The position numbers and the translations under genes were made by a program. Below are positions 25,549 through 38,107 of a stretch of 64,000 bases of DNA, in pieces. The DNA comes from Erythrophleum ivorense. Its lineage: Eukaryota > Streptophyta > Magnoliopsida > Fabales > Fabaceae. The DNA lies in contig JAIUCV010000003.1 in NCBI GenBank assembly GCA_026724425.1, positions 59,351,088 through 59,415,087 on the forward strand, given 5' to 3'. Below the pieces are notes generated by a model, which saw only the letters and a program-made list of their open reading frames with translations, had not been told where the DNA came from and ran no database searches. Position 1 is the stretch's first letter, and the number at the start of each line of letters is the position of its first letter.

Positions 25549-28500
25549 TTCAACCTCTTAACTTGTTTATCTACTATAGCTACTTAAATCTATCTATTGT
25601 CCAATCCTTTCCCAATTAAAATTCTTAGAAACAACCAATTGTTAATAGCAATCCCAATAGTCAATGCTTACAAACAACATGCAACTTGCACCTATGTTCA
25701 TAACGTAAACATTTTTCTAGTTAAACTTCTTTAAGTCTAATGACGCATAGTATATTTGACAACTATTTTTCATAGCATGCAAAACATAAAACATTAAATA
25801 AGGGTTAGCATATTAAAGTGATGATGCTTAACAACTTACCATAGGGCCTATTTCTTCAAAATCCCTAACTTAACTTACATCATTTACACTAAACTACTTT
25901 CCTTTCATATCATTTCCCATTACATATATGAGCTTCTAAAACCATGTAACTTCCAATAGGGTGCACACACACACACATACACACATATATATATGACATA
26001 ACTAATTGACCTATTACTTATTTCTACTTTAGGAATCTATTGAAATTTCCTGAACTATTTCTATGTCTCCAATAGGAAGCTTTTGTTAGATATTGTTTTA
26101 AACGCTTAACTTCTTCCACTTTAAGCCATGTGATAGAAGATCTAAAATGCCTTTCAATCATAACTTTAATTATGTTGTTCTAACACTATCTTTGAAGTTG
26201 TCATTATAAACAACTCTACTAACGGCAAACAAATACCTTCAAAGCTTTTAAACATAAATATAGTCTATGATATGAGATATTGAACATTGAAAAACCTTGA
26301 AGGCTACTCATCTTATTAATTTAAAGTTAAACATATGAAACTATATTATGTGAAGTTTGCAAGAAAAAAAAAAGTGTGTGGACTTGATTACCGATTCATA
26401 ACTATGCATACAAATCTAGTGTCTTTGTGATACAATTTAATGTGCAATTATAAAATTCATTGTAATATTTATCCATTTTTCCTGGGCAGTTTAATTTGTT
26501 GTTAAAGCAAACTATATGATCATGAATAGTTAAATTCCTCTAGCTGATAATCCTAACATCTAGAAACATTTTTGCTATTTCTTATTTCACACTAGTCTTT
26601 TTTTTTTTTTTTACCATTGAAATTGATGAGACTAAGGAAAAGAACATATATTGAACTATGAACCCTTGCAAGCATTCTCCTTACAATTTCTCTATACTAG
26701 GAGTACATAACCATTACCATGTTGTTAAGCATTTTCATAGTCCTTTCAAACTAGAAGGTATTAACCTCACAAACCCCCTATATGAACTTTTCCAAACTAG
26801 ATTTTTCTTGACCTTACATTGCCTAAATATTATCATCTAATTAGAATCAAGTCATATATGGATCAATAGTAATCAAAGCTCATGATCTCAAATTATTCCT
26901 AGCTTATAACAAATTATTGAAAGTTGTGCACCTAAAGTCTCTTATCATAAGTAGTATAAGTTAAATAGCAATACATTTCTTACTTAAGATAACTACAAAT
27001 CACATTTTCCTTATTATAGTAATACTAGATAGCACATGCATAGTTCATAAGTAACTTCATATATCCATCTCTAATAAGTTGATACCTTCGTACTTAAAGT
27101 TTCTCTAATAACACCAATAGTAACATATTAAGTCTACTAGAAGCTAAACATATGTATTGTTATGGTTTACCTTGATCAACATTACACCACCTCAATCCTA
27201 TTTAAATATGCACTAATACCATAGTTGGAGACAATGTGATCAAGAAATGTCACACACTTAATTAAACCAAAGTTTAGATTTAGAGAATTAGACATAAAAT
27301 TGATAATCTTTATTATGCTTAAAATAAGTCTAAGGTAATGCTTATGCCCTTCCTTAACTTTCAACTATACCAAAAGATTGTTTAGGATCATGTTAGTAAC
27401 CCAACATAAAGATGATTTAAAACATTTGTTATTGAACCTATAAAAGCTAATTATAAGTTGATTACTCCCAAGAAATTTACCAATCACTTATAAAGTCTAT
27501 AACATATATGAAAAACTAGCTTAGTAATGTCTTCTTCTTTTATCCTCAATTAGTCATATATTGATTGAAGAATTATCCTAAGATAACACTACATACCTTA
27601 TATACTAGTATACAAATTATTAATATCATAAAAATAAGTACTAATAGAGGTTAACTATCAAAGGTCACATTAATACAATGTTTGATCTCTTCCACTTATG
27701 TAAGCTTGATAACTTATCTAGGCACACCTCAAATTGTCTAATCATTATTACTTGGTATAAGGTTGTAGCTTAAATCCTAATGTTCACCCTTAAAAGGTTC
27801 CTTTGACATCCCCTTCTTATCATTCATCTTACATTATAGTGATAAACTTAAATGGCACCTAACTATAATTTCTTGATATTTGAGTTGTCAACTTTTCCAC
27901 TATAACAAACCTTACCACTTTCAAGCAATCATTTATGATAAAATATCCAAATAGTCAATCCATTCCTAGGATCACATCACATTTCATCCCACTCAAGGTA
28001 CTCAAATTTATTTATGATACTTATCAAGACAATTCATACTAAGACTCATCTTGTTTAACTTTATTCTGATTTTCAAAATTCATTACCAAAATCATATGTT
28101 CTTATCGAGTTAGCAATATATTCTATTGGCTAATCTACCATACATGTCAACATAACATTGTACTAAGCTCAACCTTATAATGTGTTTTGAAATCGTTATA
28201 GACAATCTATTATCATTTGATGATTTACTTCTACTACACTAACACCACCTTGCCCAAGATGAGCCTTCTTAGAATCAAGTTTGAAACTATGTTGACTTTG
28301 TGGATTTTGACAATCCACAATTCTATTCATTCATATGTAACATACTCTTATTATCATAAATATATCTTCAATCATTGACTACAATATCTTTGCCTAATCT
28401 TGACTTTACTAGTGAAAGTTTTCATTGAACCATATTTCTATAGTCCTTACCAAAATTTTCCACTACCTTAAGTGGTGTAGGTATTCTTAACCTTATTATA

Positions 28501-29407
28501 GTCACCTTGTTCTTGTGACTACGACCTCTATAGGTCTTATCTCTACCTTTTTATGTATAATTTATCACAATAACATAAGGAAAGGATAAGTGAATTGCAA
28601 GGTTACTACTAATCCAAACTGTGCACTTACTAGCCATTTTATGCACTTTATAATTAACAAGTTTCATTGAAAATCAAATATAGAGTGCATTTAATTCTTG
28701 AAGCAAAACTTACTTCTAATTCTTATACAACCACATTACATGTCTTGCTCAAATGCTAAGCTCTACTAAACCATTTTTAAAGGCCTCCCAAAATGCTTTC
28801 CTACCAAGTTTAGATATGTTTCTATAAAGCAATTATATTCACAACCTCCGAGTTGGGTGTAATAACATGTATTTTTTCCTTAATAACTAAATTTACATGC
28901 ACCTAAACTAAAGTTATGTAAATATCTAGTTTAGGTATTTAAATTTTATACATGACATCATTTAAAGAAGAACTAGCCTCATATTTTGAAATGAATTATA
29001 TCATAATCAAATTTCTTAATAAGTAGTCCAAAACTTCTTGTCGAATAAGATACCTGATAAATATTAAATGAAAACCATTATATCTTGATTATATTAAAAT
29101 CCAAAGATATAAAGAAAAGGCCAACTAAGAATGTTGTCCAAGAATGTCAATATCATCATCAAAATTCAAGGGTATTGGGAACTAACAAGCCCAATTGTTT
29201 CCCATCAAATGACATAAATACTGCTAGCTCAATGAACATTTTACCTAGTATCCAAGGGTCCTATGAAGCAGCCACCTCAAGTGGTTGTTCATTTTGGTTT
29301 CTCTACTTAATCACTAAGCCTATTATAAATTCACTAGCTCAATGAAGTCTTTGTAATATAACAACTATTTCAGCTAAAGATCTATCACTTCCTAATTATG
29401 ATACCAA
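25549..29407 (-). pseudogene. Decayed Ty3/gypsy gag-pol body
   Basis: The minus strand shows the expected order despite heavy decay. A possible gag remnant lies at about 28,600-28,860. A protease tail with MKCDVILGMD lies near 27,965. Reverse transcriptase, with KEGHKHYLRL, FGLIKCVTFLDHIVS and GISAYLNRIE, lies at 27,182-27,364 (the region after the catalytic YxDD in chromoviruses). An integrase linker immediately before 25,549 continues at 22,199. A primer-site-like TTGGTATCA (initiator tRNA-Met type) is the reverse complement of 29,399-29,407. Stops and frameshifts are frequent, so no protein can be made. RNase H and the integrase core are too eroded to place. Confidence 0.75.
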
Positions 29408-29410
29408 CTT

Positions 29411-29714
29411 TGTCATACCCCTTTAACTAGAGGAGTGATTAACACATAATATAAGATAAGAATTAATCTTGTGAGCTTATAGACTATGACATATATTTAT
29501 GTCCATGTGCCAAATAACTCCAAAAAATTTGGTAGTTCCTTGTTTAAGAGGCATCCTTAGCTAAGATAACAAGGATATGACTTTGACAAAGATATGAAGA
29601 ATCAAACAAAATCAACATAATAAACTATGACATAAGACTTCATGAGATGGATTAATTACGTGATAATAGCTTCCTACATGTAAAGTATGTTGATTAGATA
29701 CACAATTCATTACG
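29411..29714 (-). mobile_element. Possible 5' LTR fragment next to the gypsy primer-binding site
   Basis: TGTCATACCCC begins 3 bases beyond the primer-binding-site-like sequence, as the end of a 5' LTR would on the minus strand. Beyond about six bases it does not resemble the family-C 3' LTR. Either this LTR is highly diverged or recombined, or the boundary is a coincidence. Its far end is not visible because a different repeat starts near 29,715. Confidence 0.35.
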
Positions 29715-31615
29715 CCAAGAGAAGGCTTCGTTGGCAGTTATTTTTCATTCATTGGTAGATAGTAATGCCAACAATTCAATGGCCAACAAAGTTGACCAAC
29801 TTTTGTTGGCAGTTAGTAATGGCCAACAAAAAAGAGGACTTTATTGGCGGTTAATTAAAAGGGTCCTTTGTTGGTGGTTAATTACACACCACCAACAAAG
29901 AGTTTATTTTTTGTTGGCGGGTATAAGTATTGTATTATATTATATATTCATAAGTAGATAACGTATATATTCACGTACCATCCGTTACTCAAGGCTTGAG
30001 TATCCCAATTGCCCTTTCCTGTATAGGTATGGGATATTATTAGCTCTTTCTCGATTCTCCTAGCTTAATTTCTGTGACAAGACATAACAATTGAATCAAT
30101 ACATATTATTGCACACTACAATGAACAACTATATATTGTAAAATATGATTACCTAGAAAGACTCCTCTTGACGTCAACCGGAAAAGCATCCTAAACCTCC
30201 TGAGTTATCGTAGCTTGAAATAATTTAGAGGGACACTTAAGGATGTGCATCTCTCAAGAATCTACTATTGAATATATACCGGAACGATCATAGTGCCTTA
30301 CCGGCTGTCCCAAGTACAAATCTCATTTGACTTTGATCAATATCAAAAGAAATTTGCAAACCAATAAAGTTAACTTTTCAAAGCATTATATATAAGGAAC
30401 AACATAAACAAAGTGGCAGTTTATGTTACTGCTATTTCATCCCAAATCGCACTCTTCGTGTCTTGGTCAACCTATCACTAATCACTTACAGTAATGGGTA
30501 CATTCATATGAGCCACAACTATGATGTAGTTGATCAATTTTTTATTGTTGTTCTTAATTGGTTAACTCTTAGCATTCCATTGAACCTCGAATTTTGTCCC
30601 AATACTTCTTGTGTGGGTCACCTCTTTCAAGACAGTCAAACCTCATTTAATCCAGTTTATCTCCTTTGTCACATCATCTAGAGCATTATCATGACCACCT
30701 GGAAAAGCCATTCACCTGCAATGAAATTCAAACACACAAGTTACAATAATAAGCAAAATTAGTCTATATTTCAAAGAAAAATCGATAGCATAACAGCTTA
30801 AAATAAAAGTTTCTCAGGCTAAGCCCTCTTTTCAAACTAAAACTATAATATTCCAACAGTCTATAATAACAAAACAATGACAGGAAGTGTTAAGAAACTC
30901 GTGCTTTATAATTTTTACATAAAATGGACTTTAACGATGATAAGGGAGCTAATGTTTTATTTCAACTCAGCAACATACACAAAAGCCAAATAATTGATGC
31001 GTGTTTTATTTCAACTTTGCAACACACACAAAAGCCAAACAATCAACTAAGAACTTGCTACTTGATATATTCTGTACACATTCTGAAAAATGTTAATCAA
31101 TGATGTATTTGCGGCATGAACATCAACTAGAAAATCATTCAAAATTAAAGAACAAAAAAAAAGAAATTTACATACGAGATAGAAGGAGAGCCCAGAAATA
31201 CCTCTGTATTTCCAAAAAGACAACGAACGAAGAGGAACGAGCTGCAGAGGAGGCCGAATGAATTGATGGGGTGCGAAAATGATGCTGCCAATGTGGAAGC
31301 CATAGGAAAAGGAGGAAAATCATCGAAAATGGGGAGAGAACCACCGAGGAATAGCACCAAAGACAATGGGCTAAGGTAGCAGAAGGTTACAGCTGTGCGT
31401 GAGCTTCTGCTTGGAGAACATTGGAAATAGAATTTTGCGAGCTGTTCTGACGGGAAAAATGATTTTAAAATGACTTTAGCTTATGGTTCCATCAAAAACC
31501 ACCAACTTTAATATGATTTCAGTTGATAGTAATAAAACAACCACCAACATTTATTAGGTTTTAGTTAGCAGTTAATACAAAATAGCCAACTAAACTCCAT
31601 TATATTCTTAAATAT
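29715..31615. mobile_element. Possible non-autonomous CACTA-like element with subterminal repeats
   Basis: The left end (29,725-29,925) is crowded with direct and inverted copies of TTGTTGGCGGTTAAT-like words: TTGGCAGTT, GCCAACAA, TTGTTGGTGGTTAATTACA followed by CACCACCAACAAAG, and TTGTTGGCGGG. The right end (31,495-31,595) carries the matching words ACCACCAAC, GTTAGCAGTTAATA and GCCAACTAAA. Such subterminal arrays are characteristic of CACTA elements. I see no CACTA tip or target duplication, and no transposase, so the limits are approximate. The interior has a 73-codon minus ORF (31,145-31,366) that starts after a CT-rich leader and stops after a GT-like splice site, possibly a captured first exon. 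Confidence 0.4.
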
Positions 31616-32520
31616 TTTTTTATAAAAAATTGTATAGTTAGAGGTTTTTTAATATAAAAAGATAATTTTATTTACAAAAAATAAATCAGATGAAATTTTT
31701 AATATATATCAAATATTAAGGGAATCAAATGTTATTTTTTTAACATAAAAACGATTCATCGTAATTTTGTCAAATTTTAATAAAAAGTTATTATAATTCA
31801 CTCATAAAGAAACGATGAGAAAATGCAAACACATACGGAGGCACTACAAGGCATAACAAGTGGTTGAATGCGTCCCACTTTTAAGCTACTTTGTTGGGCA
31901 TGAATCATCACTTAGTTTAGGATTTAGACCTACAAGCCATCATCAACTATGTATGGTATACAATAAATTATTATTATTATTGTTATTATTATTATTATTA
32001 TGGAATTTGAACACTAGACGTACGTGGCTCCTGGTGTTTTACATGCAGAATTTGTTTGCACTATACAATATATCTTGAAAAATTAATATAGTTGGTGTTT
32101 TATTAAGATGCAAGAGCTGTCTGTCTCATAGCTTTGTTCTTTTAACATAGCTTATTCTTTTCTCATCATTTCTTTTGTATTGCCAAAAAGTCAAAAAATA
32201 AAAAACATGCAATTGCTTTTTGCATATTTAAAGTCATAGCCTTGACCCCGGGGTAATTACAAAATCCTGAAGGGCTAATTAAAAATATGCACACAAAAAA
32301 AACATGCAATTTTTTTTGGCATATTTAAAGTCATAGCCCTGACCCAGGTGTAATTAAAAAAATCCTGAAGGGCTAATTAAAAATATATCATAACAAAGAA
32401 AAGAGCGTAAGAACTTGCAAATTTACGCATGCAACTTTTTGGCATATATTGAAATTTTATTTCTTTATCACCCAAAAAAAATTACAAAGTAACGTATGAA
32501 ACTTTATGGCCCATATTATT
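31616..32520. repeat. AT-rich spacer with TTA microsatellite and a 100-bp tandem duplication
   Basis: A TTA/ATT microsatellite lies at about 31,964-32,001. Two tandem copies of a segment of about 98 bp lie at about 32,204-32,390, sharing CATATTTAAAGTCATAGCC and AATCCTGAAGGGCTAATTAA. No gene is seen; the 72-codon ORF over the microsatellite is a poly-leucine artefact. Confidence 0.7.
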
Positions 32521-32771
32521 GGAAAAATTATATCTAAGAACCTAGATCTTATAAAATTTACAATAAAAGATCTTAAAAAATAAAATTATTTTTAAAGACT
32601 ATAATTATCCTTAGATTTTAGAAAATTTACCACTGCGCCCTAAACCACCTAAATCCAGTAATAAATTTCTTAAAATCTAATGACAATTATAGTTTTTTAA
32701 AATAATTTTGATTTTTAAGGTCCCTTATTGTAAATTTTATAAGATCTGAGTTTTTAGATGTAATTTTTCTT
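32521..32771. mobile_element. Foldback MITE
   Basis: The two ends are inverted repeats of about 110 bp. The left arm, with AGATCTTATAAAATTTACAA and later CCTTAGATTTTAGAAAATTT, pairs with the right arm carrying TTGTAAATTTTATAAGATCT and AAATTTCTTAAAATCTAATG. The loop is short, around CCTAAACCACC. No ORF is present. A target duplication was not identified, so the superfamily is open. Confidence 0.7.
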
Positions 32772-32930
32772 ATAGTCTTTGCTGAACTCTCTTTCTCCAA
32801 AAAAAACAAAATTCATAATTCATTAAGAAATTTTTTTCATTTGTGAAATGTTATAAAAAATTTTTAAAATGTTATATGAGAATGATATATTCTCATATTT
32901 TGTTCAAATTTTTAAGATAAGATTCCAAGA

Positions 32931-33165
32931 AGGAAAAATAATTATTTGGTCTCTAGTTTACCTCAATTTTCATTTTAATCTCTCTGTACAATTTATTTTC
33001 TTAAACCCATCCCTATACTTCCAAATGTTTCTATGTTAGTCCCTACACTTTCCAAACATTAAAATGTTACTTTCTACCATGTCCACGCATCATAACACCA
33101 TCAAATTTTGGCTAAGATGTCAAATGGAGGGAAACATTGTTGCCACATATACTAAGATGCATCTA
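32931..33165 (+). repeat. Left terminal inverted repeat of the MULE
   Basis: This copy starts AGGAAAAATAATTATTTGG and runs inward through CTATGTTAGTCCCTACACTT. It is the reverse complement, with many substitutions, of about 57,445-57,671. Confidence 0.6.
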
Positions 33166-33409
33166 AGAAGGCTTCAGCATTTGGCATAATTAAAATGCAG
33201 AAGCAAATGTTAAAATGCAAATAAAAAGAGATACCCAAACATTGGGCATAACTAAAGAGTAGATAAAACACAAAACGCAGAGGTTAGGGCTTCGTTACTC
33301 TCCTTATCATCTTCTCCTCTGCAATTTTGGCTTCTACTTTTCCTCTTCAGCTTTTACTTCATCTTCTCCCTTTCAACTTCTACTTCTCCTTAGACATATC
33401 AATGTGCCT
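33166..33409. other. MULE-internal spacer
   Basis: This is a short stretch with small direct repeats (AAATGCAGAAGCAAATG and AAACATTGGGCATAACTAAA words), then a CT-rich stretch rich in CTTCT. The 81-codon plus ORF that begins here runs into the opposite strand of the gag-protease remnant and is not a gene. Confidence 0.4.
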
Positions 33410-35540
33410 TCAACTCAGGTTGCTAATTATACCCCTTGGATATGCTAAGCTCCAATCCGCTAATTGCAATGTTACTGTAGTGGGTCTTGCCTCACCAAGT
33501 TGCAATTTCTCAAAGACAAATAATGGCATAAGATTTACACTGGCTCCAAGATCACACAAAGCTTTACCTTGAAAGTGAGTACCTATTTTATAAGGCACAG
33601 AAGAGCTACCCGGATCTTTGCACTTCATTAGAATCCTTGGGTTGATTATTTTACTGCACTCTTTAGTAAGTGCTACAGTTTCAAATTCACCAAATCTTCT
33701 CTTCTTGCTCAGCATCTCTTTTAAAAACTTAACATACTTAGGCATGTACTCCAAAGCTTCTGAAAATGGAATATTTATATGAAGTTGCTTGAACACTTCC
33801 AAAAATTTTTGATACTGTTTATCTTCCACCTTCTTTTGAAGTCTTTGAGGAAATGGTAATGGAGGTATTGTCCTTGGTAATGTTTGCAGTTTCCCTCCTT
33901 GTTTCTCACCCTTATCAACATCCACTTGTTTTTTTACTTCTTCAATACTCACTTTTCTCTTCTTTTCAACTATTGCATCCATATGTTCTCCTCCTATTCT
34001 TTTATCATCACTCTTTTCCTCTATAATAATTTCACCTTTATCATCCTCTTCAAGAGCATTTGATGTAGGTGTGTGGCTAACCACCCTTGTTGCTTGAATA
34101 TCTGGCAACACTTTTCCAATTCGAAGAGTTATAGCCTTACACTCTTCCTTGCCTTCTCTTCTAGGATTAGGCACCGTATCACTTGGCAATCCCCCTTGTC
34201 TTAATGAATTCATTGCTGAAGCTAATTGACCCATTTGTAACTCTAAATTTCTCAAGGAGGTGTCAACTCTAGCATTCACTTGAGCTTGTTCTTCGTTTTG
34301 CTTACTTTGGATGCTAATGAATTTAGCCAAGGCATCTTCTAAATTCGTCTTAGGTTCTTGAATAGGTGCATTTTGCCTCATAGGTTGAGCAAAACCCAGT
34401 GGTTGAGTAGGCTTAACACCTGAAGAAGATGCTGGTTGATTCAGTGTTGGGCCATGCTTCCAAGAGAAGTTTGGATGATTCCGCCACCCAGGATTGTAAT
34501 TATTAGAGTAAGGATTTTAATTCTTCTAAAAGTTCCCCATGTAGTGAATTGATTCTAAAAATGCCAAAGGACAATAATCCACAGAGTGTAGATCCCCACA
34601 GTTTTCACAAGTAATTGGGGCCACTTGAGTAGAACAAACATTCATATGCTGACTTCACTGCACTTGAGATTCTAGCATATCAAATCTCTTGTTTAGAGTA
34701 GAGAGAATAGTTGCAAGTGGAATAGAGGGGTCTTCTTGTGTATTGCAACATTAGCACTCACCCTTCTGTCACCTCCTTTTTGCACATAGCTTTCAGATAA
34801 TGTGTCCAATGCCTGAACAACATCATCTACAGGCATTTCATCCCAATGCCTATTTAAAATAGCGTCTAACATTGTATCAATTTGTGGAGTTAGACGCGTG
34901 CAGAAATTCTGAACAATAGCACAGTTATCCATCCTATGGCTTGGGCATTAGCAAAGCAAATGCTTGTACCTTTGCCATACAGCATATAAGTGTTCATCTG
35001 AAGCTTGCTTGAAGTTGATAAGCTCACGATGGGCATCCGCTATTCTGTTTTTTGGAATGAAGCAAGCTTTGAACCTCGCCTCTAGCTTATCCCAAGTATC
35101 AATTGAACCCTCCGGCAGAGTCAATAACCATTCCTTAGCCTTTCCTTGTAGAGAAAATGGGAATAGTCGAAGTCTCAGAACATCCCTTGGTACCCCATTC
35201 TACTTAAATGAATCGCACACTCCCAAAAATGATAGAATATGACAGTTGGGATCTTCATCAGACCTCTCACCAATGAATTGTCCATTAAGCTGCAACATAG
35301 AGATCATCACAGGCTTTAACTCAAAGTTAGCAACTTGAAAGTCTGGCACTACTATGCTAGATAGAGTGCCCTTCATAGTACAGCCCACAAAGTCTTTTAT
35401 AGACTGATTTTGATTCCCTTCCTGAGCCATTTCTTCACTTACTAAATTTTGAACTTTAGAAGGAGTTTCTTCAAGGTTCAAGTTCACCACAAGATCACTA
35501 ATTTTCTTTGTTGTGCACTTCTTCTTTGTAGGGGATCACC
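33410..35540 (-). pseudogene. Athila-like Ty3/gypsy gag and start of protease, truncated
   Basis: The minus strand reads, in order: a gag N-terminal part (35,490-35,200) with FELKPVMISMLQL and EDPNCHILSFLGVCDSF; a middle part containing PRDVLRLRLFPFSL and LYAVWQRYKHL across frameshifts (about 35,190-34,960); a part with IVQNFCTRLTPQIDTMLDA (34,932-34,693); a linker; then a 323-codon open stretch (34,381-33,410). That stretch ends with the protease motif ALCDLGASVNLMP and LQLADWSLAYPRGII. DLGAS in place of DTGA/DSGA is usual in Athila-type elements. The element stops abruptly at about 33,420: reverse transcriptase, integrase and 3' LTR are absent. Gag packages element RNA into particles and the protease cleaves the polyprotein; this copy has stops and frameshifts between its parts. 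Confidence 0.88.
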
Positions 35541-35709
35541 TCGGCATGTACCGTGGTACCTATAAAAGAGAATTCAACCAACTGTATTACTTCAAACAAA
35601 AAGTTAAAACAAATAACAGAATGAACAAAAATTTTAACTAATTAACTAACTAATGCTTAATCGAGGACGACTAAAGTTTACACACTTCTAACTGAACATA
35701 TAAGCCATT

Positions 35710-35726
35710 CCCCGGCAACAGCGCCA
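35710..35726 (-). other. Primer-binding site complementary to tRNA-Asp
   Basis: The minus strand reads TGGCGCTGTTGCCGGGG. The plant tRNA-Asp 3' end requires TGGCGCCGTTGCCGGGG, so 16 of 17 bases match. Athila-lineage elements use a tRNA-Asp primer. It lies between the gag start and the 5' LTR, in the expected place. Confidence 0.88.
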
Positions 35727-36973
35727 AAAACCACGAAAAATTTTATGTGTGTCCGCAAGTGCACGGGTCAGATCAAGTAGTTTAGTGATAAGTAAGAGTA
35801 TCGTTCCCACGAAGAACGACTCAAATGCAATTAGGCAATGCACAACCCACTTTTATCCATGTTAAGCAACTAATTAAGCAATTCATGAAGTTAGAACTAA
35901 TTTTAACACAAAACAATTTAAAATAAACTTGGTTGGCAAAGAAAATTTAGATAAAAATCCAAGGTTTTGAAATTACCTAGAGTCACTATCCCCTTTATGC
36001 TTATTAGAACTTAATTACTTGTTCAATTGCAATTAATTATCACCTTGTGGGTTAAGAGATTCATAAGCTATAACCGTCCGTCGATGTAATTATAGTCCTA
36101 CTCTTCCCTAAAATCTAAGTGTCCTTAGAATTAGGTTGGAGTGCATTAAATACCATAACCCTCTACAAATCAATTAAGGCAATTAGGCATATTTCTATCC
36201 CAATTACAAATTAGATAAATCTAAACTTAATTTATCCAACTCTTAAGTCCAATTAGAACTCCTGTTTCAAGATAAATTCCAATTACCCAAATCAAATTCA
36301 AGAGGTGGCCAATCCCTAAGAAAGCATTAAGAAAAAGAAAGATACACAAGGCTCCAATCATTACAATCTACAAGAAAAATAAAGATTTAGTTCACATCAA
36401 GTTCATAGTGCTCTAGGTAAAGAGAAGTTTAGCTACACATAGCTAAATCTGCAGTGAATCCTAATCAAATACATGGAGAAGATGAAGAGAAGCAGAGAGA
36501 GCAAACAAAGGAATGAGAGAAATGTAGAAAGTTAAGCTCCCCCTTGATTCTTCCTCTTCTTTCACCCCTCCAAGCTTGAAGAACCTGCAAAGACCACCCA
36601 AAAATGCCTCTTGGATGTTCAGAACCCTCCTCTATCGCAGAATCCTCAAAACCTAGCTGCAATTCATGTTTTGTATCCTCATTAATCAAAACACAGAGTT
36701 TTGACGTCGAATTTAGCGGCCGCATCTTTAGATAAAGCGATCGCTTCTTTGCCTGGAGCTTATCATTGAATAAAATTCTAAAACAAGAAATATTTTCTAT
36801 TAAGGCAACATCTACTCAATCATAATTATTCACAATTAACTTCATTTCTCTCTTTCACTTTTGATTTGAAAAATTACTTACAAATAATGAATAAATCCCA
36901 CTAAAACTCTAATGGATGACTCCCAAATTAAATCCAATTAACTATAAGTAATACAAAATATTGGAAGTCATCA
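35727..36973 (-). mobile_element. 5' LTR of the Athila-like element
   Basis: In element orientation the LTR begins TGATGACTTCC (plus-strand GGAAGTCATCA ending at 36,973) and ends next to the primer-binding site after TTTTTCGTGGTTT. The last part contains GTGCACGGGTCAGATC and AGAGTATCGTTCCCACGA on the plus strand, a segment typical of Athila-like LTR ends. The length is about 1.25 kb. The border beside the primer site lacks a clear CA, so that end is approximate. The short ORF at 36,465-36,725 is LTR sequence. Confidence 0.75.
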
Positions 36974-38107
36974 ATGGCGCACACTTCAAATTTTAGTTTA
37001 ATTAGAAGAAAAGGAAGGGTTTATTATGTGACCCAATAGCAACATTTACTACATAGACTCCTCAAAATCCTAGAAGAAGATCCTTAAGGTGCCCAAACTA
37101 CAAGTTCAGTATGTATGTGATATATTTGTGTGTACAAGAATATGTGGTGGCTGAATTGAACCTAATCAGCATTTTTTATGAGATTGGCAATGCCCATATT
37201 ACTGCAATCTCTATTATATTGGTTCGCCCATATTATATTGAAGTAGTTGGGAAAGTTAGCTACCCTTTTGTGAGAATCATACAATTCTTTATATGTTAAA
37301 CCAATGTAACTCCCAAACTTGTTGGATTGATGCACAATATATGGTTCCCTTTTGTTCTCTCTACTTTCCTTAATTTTTTGTATAGTGGTATGTGACTAAC
37401 TATGCGTTAGCTAGGTATTCCAAGTTTAACCTTACATTTATTATGTTTGTTCTTTTTAAAGAATGAAAGGGAAGGACAAGGGGATGTAAGTGACATAAAA
37501 TAGATAATGTGGGTGCAAGAATTAAAGATGTTCTACAGCTAATTGATGACTAACGATGAGAACATGTTATATATGTTCTGTGTCATTTCTTTGCACTAAA
37601 GTTGATAACTACTTTGGTTTTCCACATATTTACGCAGGAAGCTTGGTGCTATGGTTACTTTGATTGGCCAAATGAACCCAATTCCCAAGCATACACTAGA
37701 GATGATCAAAGGATAGGAGAAAGCACTTATAAGCTACAAGCAAAGGATCAAAATTGGGAATATTGCCATGTTCACACCTTGGGTAGGGGCCTTGATTGTG
37801 CTTTGGCTTTTATGGAGGTCTTCCAATTCTAGTTCACTCAGGATGTCATAGAATGTAAAGAATAGAAAGGAAGCAAATAGCTTGTTAATCATCTATTGTG
37901 CCATTACATATATATATATATTGGGACCACAAAATTATGAATTCGAATTCTGAAATATTATGCACTCTATTCCAACTAATGGCAAGCCAGGTGCAAAGCC
38001 AAAATTAACATAATGGGACCAGAAAGAATTTATAATGTCATCAACACAATGGAACCATAAAGCCTAAACCAAAAAGCTAGATAATGATCCCATGCATACA
38101 AGAACAG
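36974..38107. other. Probable MULE-internal DNA with an unassigned 76-codon ORF
   Basis: No mobile-element hallmark is seen in this stretch. An ORF at 37,602-37,832 (plus) contains WCYGYFDWPNEPNSQAYTRD. The CYGYFDW piece faintly recalls GRF zinc-finger proteins (pattern C-x-F-F-x-W), but the other metal ligands are not visible and I do not assign it. There is a (TA)n run near 37,909-37,920. Confidence 0.35.

Noticed and set aside
31860..32078. ORF with a leucine run
   Set aside because: The run is the translation of a TTA microsatellite.
33327..33572. Plus-strand ORF of 81 codons
   Set aside because: It overlaps the opposite strand of the Athila-like gag-protease remnant, which explains the open frame.
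37602..37832. Possible GRF zinc-finger protein
   Set aside because: Only a CYGYFDW-like piece is seen. The remaining Cys/His ligands are absent, so the family cannot be claimed.
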